Below are positions 21,217 through 30,178 of a stretch of DNA of 32,642 nucleotides, in pieces. Source of the stretch: Ectocarpus siliculosus (Eukaryota > Sar > Phaeophyceae > Ectocarpales > Ectocarpaceae). The stretch covers positions 282,834 to 315,475 of the forward strand of contig FN649758.1 of assembly GCA_000310025.1 (NCBI GenBank). Direction: 5' to 3'. The notes under the pieces are model-generated. The model saw nothing but the letters and a program-made list of their open reading frames with translations, was not told the origin of the DNA and searched no databases. Made by a program: the position numbers and the translations under genes. Numbering within the stretch: position 1 is the first letter of the stretch; the number at the start of each line of letters is the position of its first letter.

Positions 21217-21818
21217 TAAGAGGCCGACAGAGCAGCACTGGATGGAAGCATTCCTAGCAATGACACTACCGCACGGCAGGCCACGGGTCCCACGACGCGA
21301 ACATGGAGGGTAGACACATGAAGTTAAGGGGTTGGGCAAGTGCGTGCACAATGCCTGCACCTCTACCAGCCCAGCACTGCTGTAGCACCACCATACAGCC
21401 GAGCAGCCAGAAGAAAAGACTCCGGACTATACGGCAAGGACAACAGGCAGGGCCTGGCCTGGCCTGACCACACCAGTGCAGGCACATGATCACCAACGTA
21501 CGTACGACGGCAACAACAGGTACAGAGCAGCATCGACACGTGGGACAGCATGAGGGAGGCTGCAACACAGGAGACAGACCAACACACACATGGCGCTGGT
21601 GCGGGTGCGGCCGTTGCTATTTTATTTCCAAAAAAAACATCACAGAGAGGGTGAGGGTGAGGCACAGACACAGAGGATGCACGGACGCCTGTCGGGACGG
21701 GATCTCACCAGTTATCGTTGTGTGTTGTCTCCTCGTCTTCCCCCAGCGTGCGGGTGCGTGTCGCCGCCTTCAGACGGCTCTCCGCCGCCGTGATTATCGC
21801 TGCTTTTATAGGAGAGGG

Positions 21819-21928
21819 AGAAGAACCTCTTCGGGGACACTCCGGGCGGTTTCCCGGGGTTTCGATCCATATGGATGTTTGGACTGTGGTTCTCTTCTAT
21901 AATCCATGGATTGCAAATATTCGCGCCC
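21819..21928. repeat. MULE right terminal inverted repeat
   Basis: This is the inverted partner of 15881-15990, ending ATTCGCGCCC. The shared amino-acid pattern R-G-H-S-G-R-F-P-G seen in translations of both ends comes from this repeat, not from a gene. Confidence 0.93.
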
Positions 21929-21937
21929 CTGCGAGCC
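21929..21937. repeat. Target-site duplication of the MULE, right copy
   Basis: CTGCGAGCC is identical to 15872-15880. Confidence 0.92.
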
Positions 21938-22117
21938 CATCGGCGTGCGTGCGGAGGGGACGTGCTATAATTCTAATCCCGGTCGCGTGCCCCCTCACAC
22001 GGACGGCGGCGGACAGTTTGCTCGTGCCTCTTAGCTTCTTTCTCGCGCTCCGAGTATATACTTATCGTTGGTTAGCTTCGCGTTCTTCCTCCGCGGGCGG
22101 TCTGCCTCCACTGCCGG

Positions 22118-22245
22118 TAGGTTACGTGGAAGTGACACATCAGGCCAGTAAGGAAGAGACAGACCTCCTTTCCCGAATCTCTCGAGATTCCGCCAGGCAG
22201 AAGGAACAGAGGGAAGCTGCGCAAAACCTGCTGGTGCACACGTAA
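22118..22245 (+). CDS. Possible last exon of an unknown gene
   Basis: After a possible acceptor (CCGGTAG|GTTACG), the frame encodes a charged helical peptide (E-E-T-D-L-L-S-R-I-S-R-D then R-Q-K-E-Q-R-E-A-A-Q-N-L-L) and stops at TAA 22243-22245. It lies 180 nt outside the MULE, so its upstream exons could lie left of the element or be interrupted by it. I do not recognise it. Confidence 0.28.
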
Positions 22246-22356
22246 TAACCGTGGGCCCGTAATTTTTTGGCGTTTACGGGAAGGCGACCTCTATCCGTCC
22301 CGCCAACAACAAGAGAGCGCAGCCGACTGCTGCCGGTGCGGCACACGACCAGCGCC

Positions 22357-22908
22357 ATGTCGAGAGTCGAGGAAGTCGACCACGTGGAGATGACCTCTGG
22401 AGAGGGGAAGGAAGAGGTGGCTCAGCTGAATGGCTCAGGTACGCTTTGGCTGTTTGGCACACGAACTGCGTCGGCTGCGGCTGCGATGATTGAACGGTCT
22501 TGTCGTACAACAGTTTTACTACATACGCTATCCACTATCCACGGGAAAGGGTGGCAGGCTTCTCGCCCCGTTTGTTTGCTCTCGAAAATGTCCGACACGG
22601 ATCCGATGTCGCCGACATCGCAGTTGCCCTGGCGTGCTGTGGTCGGAGACTAAATGTGTGCGTCGGGTTTCGCATTTCAGCATCCGCCGCAGTCCATTGC
22701 TGCGGCGGACGTGACTCACATCAACGTCACAGCACCTTCTACCCAACAACACAACACGGAAAACCGCGCACACAAAAATAATATTACGACTGCTCAGAGG
22801 CGAATCTCGAGGATTTTGCGCATGGATGCCACGGGCGAGAACACTCCAGTGAGACTGGGTTTTCTCCACGAAGCCTGTGACGCGGAAAAGGACGTGGCTT
22901 TGTGCTAG
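22357..22908 (+). CDS. Hypothetical two-exon gene (model uncertain)
   Basis: The first exon has ATG at 22357 in good context (GCGCCATGTC), an acidic peptide (M-S-R-V-E-E-V-D-H-V-E-M) and a donor (GCTCAG|GTACGC or GAAGAG|GTGGCT). A later exon starts after a clear acceptor (TCGCATTTCAG) at about 22680. It reads protein-like to TAG 22906-22908, with R-R-I-S-R-I-L-R-M-D and R-L-G-F-L-H-E-A-C-D-A-E. The better of the two frames needs a phase-0 donor, so the donor is ambiguous. No domain is recognised. Confidence 0.35.
22683..22709. repeat. Perfect 10-bp hairpin
   Basis: TCCGCCGCAG and CTGCGGCGGA flank a 7-nt loop immediately after a predicted splice acceptor. It would form a strong RNA stem at the exon start. 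No function is known to me. Confidence 0.6.
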
Positions 22909-24190
22909 CCGCAGTTCCGTTCCTGCAATTGGTGTGTTTGATACTACTCTTTTTTTCACGGAACTACATCATACATGAGAGAAACGCAACCCCAAGACGC
23001 GGAGGACTTTCCGCTCCCTTCGAAACAACGAGATGTCCAATAGATCCTTCGGCATTCTCTCCTGCAGGCAGAGACCCCCCAACACCAACAGCACTCCGCG
23101 CGACACTGGGCAGCAGGGCTCCCTTTCTCGGGACACGCCCGCACTGCTTTACTCAACGTCTGCGTCGCTTTTCACCCTTGCAGCACCATGGCACGATCGC
23201 CGACCCGATTCGGAGAGCCCTATTTTCCAAGTCGGAAGTATTTTTTTGGAAATTGTGCAACGACCCGAAGCATGTGCCCGCATTTTTTTGGTGGTATCCC
23301 TTTATACAGACGTACGGGAGCTCCACGGACCAATGCTCCCTCCGGAATTACAGCGTCTTGTCATTGCTTGTTACAGTATCTTGATTCCCCGTGGCTTTTC
23401 CACAGGAGCTGCCGCCCCCAGCATGGCTATAGCGGGAACATGCTCGTTTGGTGCGACGCCGCGGAAAGCTTTTGTTTGTGTGGTGTGGGTCTCGTTGTGT
23501 GTTCGATTCGATCACGGGGCGAAAAAGAATCCACGAAAATGTCGCAAAAATCTATCTCCTCGTGGGTGGTAGAAAATGACCACCACGAGGCTGCTGCACC
23601 TGCTGCTGCTGCTGTGTCGTGAGATGAAATGGCCTGGTGAAGTCACGCACACACAGAAACCGGTCCATTGCGGCTCATGTGAGAGAACAAAAGGTGTGTG
23701 TGATCTCCGGTCCGCGTTCCCTTCTGCGTGCAGCTGAGCCTTCTTGGGCACTGACTGCTGCTGCTGCTCTGTGCGGCTGAGTGTGCGTACCTCTGCTGGT
23801 TGAATCTTTGCTTGCCGCCAGCAAAGGTGCCTGAATCTTCGGATTCCCCTCTTTCCTCTCGTTTTCTTGTTGTTTTTTCCCACTCCCACCCCCACCTTCA
23901 CCTACCCTATTCGGTTGCTGCCCCGCCATGGCTTCGGTGGCAGATGAAGGTGTGTGGGACTTGGAGGCTAGTGGAGGCTACGCAAAGTCTAGGCTTGCTG
24001 TTGTGTTGATGGGGTAAGGGCTGTAGCACGCATACATATGTACACATGATTCCACGCCCCCCTCCGAACGGTGGTTCTTCCAGGTTGTTACTTTTCATCG
24101 TCCAACAAGTGAATGATACTTGTGTGTTGTGATTCCCGTGTAGATAAAACAAAAGGTTCGAATATTCGACTTACAGCAGCTGTAGTACCA
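22909..24190. other. Mostly unresolved; long + frame 23033-23572
   Basis: A 179-codon + frame at 23033-23572 contains L-P-P-E-L-Q-R-L-V-I-A-C-Y-S-I-L, but has no domain that I recognise and could be chance. A separate ATG in an excellent context (CCCCGCCATGGCT, 23929) starts a short + frame (M-A-S-V-A-D-E-G-V-W-D-L-E) running into a donor-like GGGGTAAGGG at about 24013. It may be a first exon, but no second exon was found. Confidence 0.22.
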
Positions 24191-24196
24191 ACCCAC

Positions 24197-24328
24197 CTGA
24201 GGTCGTTGCATACCTGCCCTCCTCGCTTGGAGGCAGCCCCATATCGCCTCGAGCACAATTTGAGGGTTGAAGGAGAGGGAGGCGCGCTGTTCCGCGTCTC
24301 GGAGTAGGTACCTCGGTCCCAAAGCCAT
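24197..24328 (-). CDS. Possible first exon of an unknown gene
   Basis: From ATG 24328, 44 codons read without interruption to a consensus donor (CCTCAG|GTGGGT), phase 0. The peptide looks protein-like (L-R-D-A-E-Q-R-A-S-L-S-F-N-P, then V-L-E-A-I-W-G-C-L-Q-A-R-R). The next exon on the - strand was not found. I do not recognise the family. Confidence 0.3.
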
Positions 24329-24623
24329 GTGTGTGTGTGAATCCAAATCCTCCCGCAGAACGCGTTGCCACACACGAGAAAAGAAAGACGTGAACGTGCG
24401 CGTACGTACGTTGTCGGTGTCACCTACTCCCTGTGATATCTTCTTGGATGGGTTATGTGTTTTTTGTGTCTCGAACTGCCTCTTTTGGCGCCTGCAGCAG
24501 CGTTCGTTATTGCGTGTTCACACTGCTGTAGCAGCAGCACTGCTGCTCTTGTCGGTGCCAAAATATTGTCTACAACTGGCATCATTCGTATTGTGGAAGA
24601 TTCGTTTTGTACATATCTTCTTT

Positions 24624-25015
24624 TAGTCATGTGCATATTCTACATATCGTACCCCCAGAGAAGGGAGCGGTACGCCACCAGCGAAGCCGCTCGCTCTTCG
24701 CAAAGCTGACTCCGGCGTGACCGTTTATAACTTCGTGATCAGGGTTATCGCCGCTTTGTTTGTGTCGCCGGCGTAACAGAAGACCTCTTCGCACGTACAC
24801 ACCCCCGTGCTACTTTCATATCGTCTATTAGTCATATGCATATTCTACATATCGTACCCCGAGCGAAGGGAGCGGTACGCCACCAGCGAAGCCGCTCGCT
24901 CCTCGCACAGCTGACTCCGGCGTGACCGTTTGTTACCTCGTGACCAGGGTTACCGCCGCTTTGTTTGTGTCGCCCGTGTAACAGAAGACCTCTTCGCACG
25001 TACACCCCCCCGTGC
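24624..25015. repeat. ~205-bp tandem duplication, two copies
   Basis: Copy 1 starts at 24624 (TAGTCATGTGCATATTC) and copy 2 at 24829 (TAGTCATATGCATATTC). Each is about 188 bp, about 92% identical by eye, and separated by a short spacer. Each copy has the partly self-complementary stretch GGAGCGG...CCGCTCGCTC. It does not look coding. Confidence 0.9.
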
Positions 25016-25606
25016 TTCTTTCTTTCCCATTCGACGGCATTCTACGCGATGTATTATCGGTAGATTCCACACTACGTATGTACGTTGCAATTTCAGGGAT
25101 GGATTCAGTGCTGCGCTTGCCTCTACAATGTTTTAATATCTCTACAATCTGTCAAGATTCGGTTCCGCTTGAAGCTGCCTTGATCTACAGCATGCAGTGT
25201 ATTCGTATGCCTGCATCCGGCGGGGGTTTTGATTCGAACCTCATGTGTTGGTGGCGGTTACATGTGCTCTCGCGCACGATAACGTAGCAAGCTCCCCCGC
25301 CCCGACCTGGTTATTGCTGCCTACGGCGCAATGCTTTTTATTTATGCATTGTCGAGACCAATAGGAGCGTATCACCTGTAGCGTATCACCTGTACGTGGC
25401 TGTTTTCGTTTTTATTTAGTTGTCGCCACAGAAGGAAATAATAAGGAAGGGATGGTATTATTAGTCATGCGGTAAGGCAACCGCGACTACTGCTGTACAA
25501 CCAAACCATGGTGGTAACGTCAGCCCTCATTTTTTGGAATATGCTTTGCGGCCTTGTTACAATGTGTGGGTTACAATAGTCGTCCCACGGATAGAGACGA
25601 GACAGA

Positions 25607-25610
<4 letters not shown>

Positions 25611-25649
<39 letters not shown>
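25611..25649. repeat. (GA)n microsatellite
   Basis: This is an uninterrupted GA dinucleotide run of about 39 nt. Long poly(Ser-Leu) or poly(Arg-Glu) frames over it are artefacts. Confidence 0.95.
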
Positions 25650-25651
<2 letters not shown>

Positions 25652-26128
25652 ATTGGCTCTGTGTGAGACATTGTGATAGCAACTCGACGAGTATCGTCGC
25701 GTTGCCTGTCTGAAGCTTTCCAGTTTTTTAGCGGTTAATAAAGTCGAGGGCGCACACCGCGACACGCTCGCACACCGAGCACGACAAAGAGTTCTGTACA
25801 CAAGAGTAGATGACATAAGATGTCACACCCCCTGAACATTTTTTTTTAATGTTCAAACGTGGACTAACATTATTAGCTGTGAATATCGATGATGCGATAT
25901 ATTTTGTTACCTCCTGCCGGTACATGCCATGCATAGGAACAAGGAGCACCCTCCATACTCCAAGTTCTTGTATTTATTTAGTAGTTGAAGAAACCTCTCA
26001 TTACTCATCCATGATGAAGTCGTTTCATACACGAATACTTCATAAGTGCTGCAAAAACTATCCATGGACGAACCCAGCAGTTCCGTTGTTGTTGTGTTCA
26101 AAATTAATTACACTCCCGTTCGTTCTGC

Positions 26129-26250
26129 TCTCTCTACCCTTTACCTTCTACCTTCTTCGTCTGTTCGGTACTATTATGTATGATAGTCTTGACACTTCAC
26201 GCGGTCGATTCCCGCCGTGGTCACAGGCTACCTTACCCCAAAAAAAAAAA
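26129..26250 (+). repeat. Dispersed repeat with B-box-like core, copy 1
   Basis: It matches the reverse complement of 28499-28590. Shared parts are CTCTCTACCC, CGCGGTCGATTCCCG and GTGGTCACAGGCTA followed by TTACCC and an A-rich end. The core resembles a tRNA-type B box (GGTTCGANTCC) lacking one T, and the A-rich end would suit a SINE. No A box was identified. Confidence 0.7.
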
Positions 26251-26400
26251 ACATACACGAAAATAATATTGACCCGAAGAAGGTTCCGCAAATCAACGAC
26301 AGATTAGTCTAGGACCCTCAGCTCGCTTCAAACGCTTGCGAGGTAGTAACCATAGACTGGGCAATAAAGCAAGAAAAGCAAAAGAAAAATAGAGGCGACC

Positions 26401-26532
26401 TCACGCGCACCCGAAAAAACCGTCAGTCTTCGACCGGCACTTCTCACTACGCCCATCCATGCGCATGCACTTTTTGGTGCCGAGGGACTCCATGCTTTCA
26501 AGAATGCCGCCAATCATCTCGTTGATCTTTTT
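26401..26532 (-). CDS. Last exon of an unrecognised gene
   Basis: On the - strand, an acceptor (AAACGACAG) is followed by 44 codons to TGA. The peptide has a regular amphipathic helix (I-N-E-M-I-G-G-I-L-E-S-M-E-S-L) and a Cys/basic segment (K-K-C-M-R-M-D-G-R-S-E-K-C). The composition is far more protein-like than surrounding frames, so I take it as a true exon of a gene whose other exons lie at higher coordinates. I could not identify them or the family. Confidence 0.4.
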   Translation of the reverse strand, partial: KKINEMIGGILESMESLGTKKCMRMDGRSEKCRSKTDGFFGCA

Positions 26533-26722
26533 CTGTCGTTTACATACATGTAGTACGCACGTCACACCCACCCGAATGAAAAGGAGACCACGCCAGAACG
26601 CGCTCTCCGCACGCTGGGAAAGAATCCGGTACTACAATTGTATATGAATGCGGAACCCAGAAGATGCGTAGTACGCGTTCCCCGTCATGGACATTTAATT
26701 AGAGTCGTATTGTGGTAGTGTA

Positions 26723-27199
26723 GTGGCAGGAACCTCTCTCTGCGATCAGGTCAGAAGGCCACCAGTCCCCGGGGCTTTTCTGTTGCACCCACCCATGGAC
26801 GGACGCAGCAGTAGTAGCGCATGTCCTGTAGGAGATAACGAAGTACGTTCTGCTGAAAATATTGGAGACCACGAATCCTACCGACAGGTGGGTCGTGGGT
26901 GGGCGGGGGACCCTAAGAAACAGCACGACTCAGCCAGTTTACATGTTTACATCCTTACAGTTTCTTGCAAGCAAGAACGAAGGACGATAAAAAAAGAGAG
27001 ACCGCCAGCGACAGTAAACGAAGAAGTAGAGGAGAGCAGAGCTAAGAAACAAGAGAAGAAACAAGCCCCCCTTGCAGCTCTGACCCACCGGAAGCTTTCC
27101 ATGTACCGCAGCAAACAGCAGGGGCAGCACCCACCACCTCACAACATGCAGTACCCGGGTACACGGACTGGTACGTATTGTAGTACTGTAGAAGTTTAG
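26723..27199 (+). CDS. Long open frame, hypothetical
   Basis: This is a 158-codon frame with a Lys/Glu-rich middle (E-E-V-E-E-S-R-A-K-K-Q-E-K-K). No domain and no convincing splice context were found. It may be chance. Confidence 0.15.
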   Translation: MAGTSLCDQVRRPPVPGAFLLHPPMDGRSSSSACPVGDNEVRSAENIGDHESYRQVGRGWAGDPKKQHDSASLHVYILTVSCKQERRTIKKERPPATVNEEVEESRAKKQEKKQAPLAALTHRKLSMYRSKQQGQHPPPHNMQYPGTRTGTYCSTVEV

Positions 27200-27450
27200 T
27201 CTTTTTCTCCGGCAAGAACAAAACGCCCGGGCGAACTTAAACTTGTAGTCACAAGAAATAGCGTCATGATCACGTATTCATTCTGCTTGCCGTGGGAGAT
27301 GCGCATCGTTACGCGGGGAAGGCGTTAACTCCTCGCACAGAATATGCTGCCGTAGACCCTATCCCTCAAGCTCAACCACAGCTACACCCGAAACATGGTA
27401 CCATCATATCCAGCTGTAGAAGAATCGACAAAAAAACTGTTTGACGTCGG

Positions 27451-27562
27451 TCTTATCCGCCGCAGGAGGTTGAAGCTATACTCAAAGTCGGGAAGGGGTC
27501 CTGACTTAGAATTTCCTGCGGGACCGTAGTTGAGGCGCCATGAGATTTGCACTGCCGTAGCC
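27451..27562 (-). pseudogene. Coding-like segment, paralogous to 28671-28781
   Basis: On the - strand it reads Q-I-S-W-R-L-N-Y-G-P, then P-L-P-D-F-E-Y-S and R-R-I-R-P-T. The segment at 28671-28781 has clearly related DNA and encodes K-I-S-W-R-L-E-Y-G and P-E-F-E. Both follow a CAG/ACAG acceptor-like triplet. I interpret them as diverged copies of one exon or of a repeat that once coded. The family is unknown. Confidence 0.4.
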
Positions 27563-28498
27563 GAGGTTATTGTAGTCGGCAAGAAAACACAAAAAACAAA
27601 ATTCATGGATTGGTTGGGTGAGTGGGGGGACCCCAAAACAATGAAACAGTCGCGGTTCGCGTTGTTCTGTAGCCCTACCGGCGAAAAACACCGTCGCCGC
27701 GCTGAACCGCTGGAAGCTGTCACACAGCACTGCATGTGCGGCGAACCGTAGGGGCAATGCGCATTGCTTGACGGAAAGAGGCGGCGCCCATCGCCTCACA
27801 TGCAGCAACCGGCTACACGGGTAGCCTCCTACTCAGCAAGATGCAAAACGATTGCCGTTGACGTTCGATGTTATTGGGACCCTAACGGCGAAAATGCAAC
27901 AGTGAGAGAGAGGTAGACTAAAGGAAGGGAGACTCGAGAAGACAAGGCATGAACTCTCGAGAAGACACCCACTCTCATCCCTCTGGCCCACTGCAGGCTT
28001 GAACACGTGTAACGAACGGCAACATCCGATGTGCGCTCAGCAACAACAAACACGACAAAATAAAAGTAGTCGTCGTTCCCGAAGTGCTGTGGAGATAGTG
28101 TAAGTTGGTGGAGACTTTCTTTCTTTTCTGGTATGAAGTGGCAACAAAGAAGAACACGACTATCTGTGTAGACTAGAAGCACGACGGACGAAGTATTTTC
28201 TCAATGCGCTTGCCGTCGCGATAGATGCGCACCGCTACCGCCATACGGACGAGCAGACTGTTGTCAAACCTGACTACGATAACGGCACGACCATTGCAGC
28301 ACATTCCGAGCATAACCGCAGCAACCGCAGCAGCAGCCGCATGTGTACAATCGTCGCTCAACAACAAACGCAAAAAATAAATAAAAAAAAGATGTGGCAC
28401 GCAGCGCGCAGGACCCTTTTTCGCTGTTCAACCGGCCGTTTCCAGTCGTTGATTCCTATTGACTTGCGGACCCCTCGGGGCCAGTTTGTTTGAGCGTA

Positions 28499-28590
28499 CA
28501 TTTTTAGGGTAAATTAGCCTGTGACCACGGGAATCGACCGCGTCAAGTGTTGGATCAGTACGGACATATGAAGGTACTGGGTAGAGAGAG
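28499..28590 (-). repeat. Dispersed repeat with B-box-like core, copy 2
   Basis: This is the inverted partner of 26129-26250. It lacks roughly 25 bp in the middle relative to copy 1. Confidence 0.7.
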
Positions 28591-28670
28591 ATCGGACCGG
28601 TTTTTAATGTGAAGACAACAACAACAACAACAACATCAATGGCGAAACAGGCAAGGAGCAGTCAAGGTCG

Positions 28671-28781
28671 ACTCTTGCCGGCCACAGGAGGCGGAAGCTG
28701 CTCAAACTCGGGGACGGCTCATGATTTGCGATTCCACACCGAACCATACTCGAGGCGCCACGAGATTTTCACTGTAGCTCG
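28671..28781 (-). pseudogene. Coding-like segment, paralogous to 27451-27562
   Basis: It has about two-thirds nucleotide identity by eye to 27451-27562 in the same orientation. The frame that matches is interrupted by a stop, so this copy looks decayed. Confidence 0.4.
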
Positions 28782-29159
28782 AGATGAGCATTTTAGACCG
28801 GGCCGGGCAAGGGGTGGGGCATGCGCATGAAACTTCCACGGATATTGAACGATGAGACTGAAGCTAAAGCTTCAGAACTCACGATTCCAGATGGCAAGCA
28901 AGAGTCAGAAACACTGAGCGGAAAAGGCAGAGGGGATTCCGAACAGAACCGGATTTGTTCCCCAACCCCTTCTTGTGTATTTTTTTTATTTTCTTAGTTT
29001 GACCCAACGAATCCATCTCTATCTAAGAAAAGCGTCAAAGACAGATTGGCAATGGATCTATAGCGTCAGCGAAAGCTACCTGTCTTTCCACGATTTCCCG
29101 AGCAGCACACAGCGATATCTCCCCTATATGGGTAACAGGCTCTCAACAAGACTGTACTT

Positions 29160-29332
29160 TTCTTAGTAAAAAACGCAACAAATATTCATCTCCTCGCTGA
29201 GATTTTTCTCAACAAAAAACGCTTCTTACTAAAAAACAATAAAAATATTCATCTCCTCGTTAAGATTTTACTTTATAAAAAACGCATCTTATTAAAAAAC
29301 AAAGCAAATTTTCATCTCCCCGTTGAGATGAG
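29160..29332. repeat. Minisatellite, ~63-bp unit, nearly three copies
   Basis: Units start at about 29160, 29223 and 29287. Each contains TTCTTA.TAAAAAAC and ATTTCATCTCCTCG.TGAGAT, where ATCTC and GAGAT form a short inverted repeat. It is AT-rich and non-coding. Confidence 0.85.
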
Positions 29333-30178
29333 AGTCCGTCTCCACTGGTAGCATGGTGGATTGATTATTCATTTAGCTTGAATTCACCGCGGTGTACGTA
29401 GCGCCCACCAACCTGTGTACAGCAGTATCGTGTGTCTTGGATTCCCCAACGGATACCTCCTTCGGCTCAATTCGGCTTCGTTATTTTTTCTCGGCTGCGG
29501 TTGATTTTATCGTCGAAGACACTGCCCGTCGAAGCACAGCAGTATCAAGTAGTTTGGAGTCCTTTTCTTTTTTTGTTCCTTTCAAGAACACGTTTACTTC
29601 GAAGTTTTAGCGGCTTTCGTTACCAGGTGGAGGTGCTACACTGAGAAAACGGATAAACGGGCTGGGGCTAAGGCCGGGTCTATCCCCCCGGCTACTATGC
29701 ATAAAAGCGTGCGTGTATGATAGTGATTGCCAAGTTTGTTTGGAGGATGTTTCTAGAAGCCGGCGCTCCGCTCTCTTGCAAGTTTTGCAATCCGGTAGTC
29801 TTCGTGCCCGGAGAGGCAAGCTACAACCGCAAACGTTATACGCTTCATGCGGCCGGCAGCACTACTACTGTGTGATGCGATGCCGATGGGAGAGTAAGTC
29901 AAGTGCTTGTTGCCCCGTGTTACTCTTGCCCTCCGCGTGCCCCCTCTCGTTTGCCAACTTCCCCGATTGCTTGCTTTATCCAACATGTCTCTGCTGAATA
30001 GAAAACGCTTTTGAGGGCTACTGGTCAGTGCTTTTATCGTGTGTTCTTTCTGTTGGGTAGTCTTACGTTCATCCTTTGCTCATGTATTCGTACTTCTCTT
30101 TTGTTTTATTGTGGTTCTCCCCCCCCCCCCCCTCCTGCGACAGGTGCACACAAGAGCAGTTCGAGCGTCGCGGGCGCC
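29333..30178. other. 5' flank of the Ca2+-ATPase gene
   Basis: No supported coding gene. A TATA-like GCATAAAAG is at about 29699, a possible donor (GGGAGA|GTAAGT) is near 29893, and a polypyrimidine/poly-C tract ends in an acceptor (CTGCGACAG) at 30143. Together these would suit a promoter, a 5' UTR exon and a first intron of the ATPase gene, as inference only. Confidence 0.3.

Larger units (their letters stand above)
15881..21928 (-). mobile_element. Complete Mutator-like element (MULE)
   Basis: This 6,048-bp element is bounded by ~110-bp terminal inverted repeats (15881-15990 and 21819-21928) beginning GGGCGCGAAT. They differ at about five positions by eye and are flanked by a perfect 9-bp direct repeat. 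Inside, the - strand carries a multi-exon MULE transposase with visible DDE residues and a SWIM finger. The high TIR identity and intact target-site duplication suggest a fairly recent insertion. No convincing host-derived cargo gene was found. Confidence 0.92.
25016..26400. other. No supported gene; (GA)n microsatellite
   Basis: This stretch is AT-richer than the left half of the window. It contains a (GA)n microsatellite at about 25611-25649 and a dispersed repeat at 26129-26250. No coding sequence could be supported. Confidence 0.45.

Noticed and set aside
25225-25310. tRNA-like sequence on the - strand with GGTTCGAATC and GCGGGGG/CCCCCGC ends
   Set aside because: The T stem does not pair, no A box or anticodon arm can be formed, so it is not a tRNA gene; at most a chance or very decayed tRNA relic.
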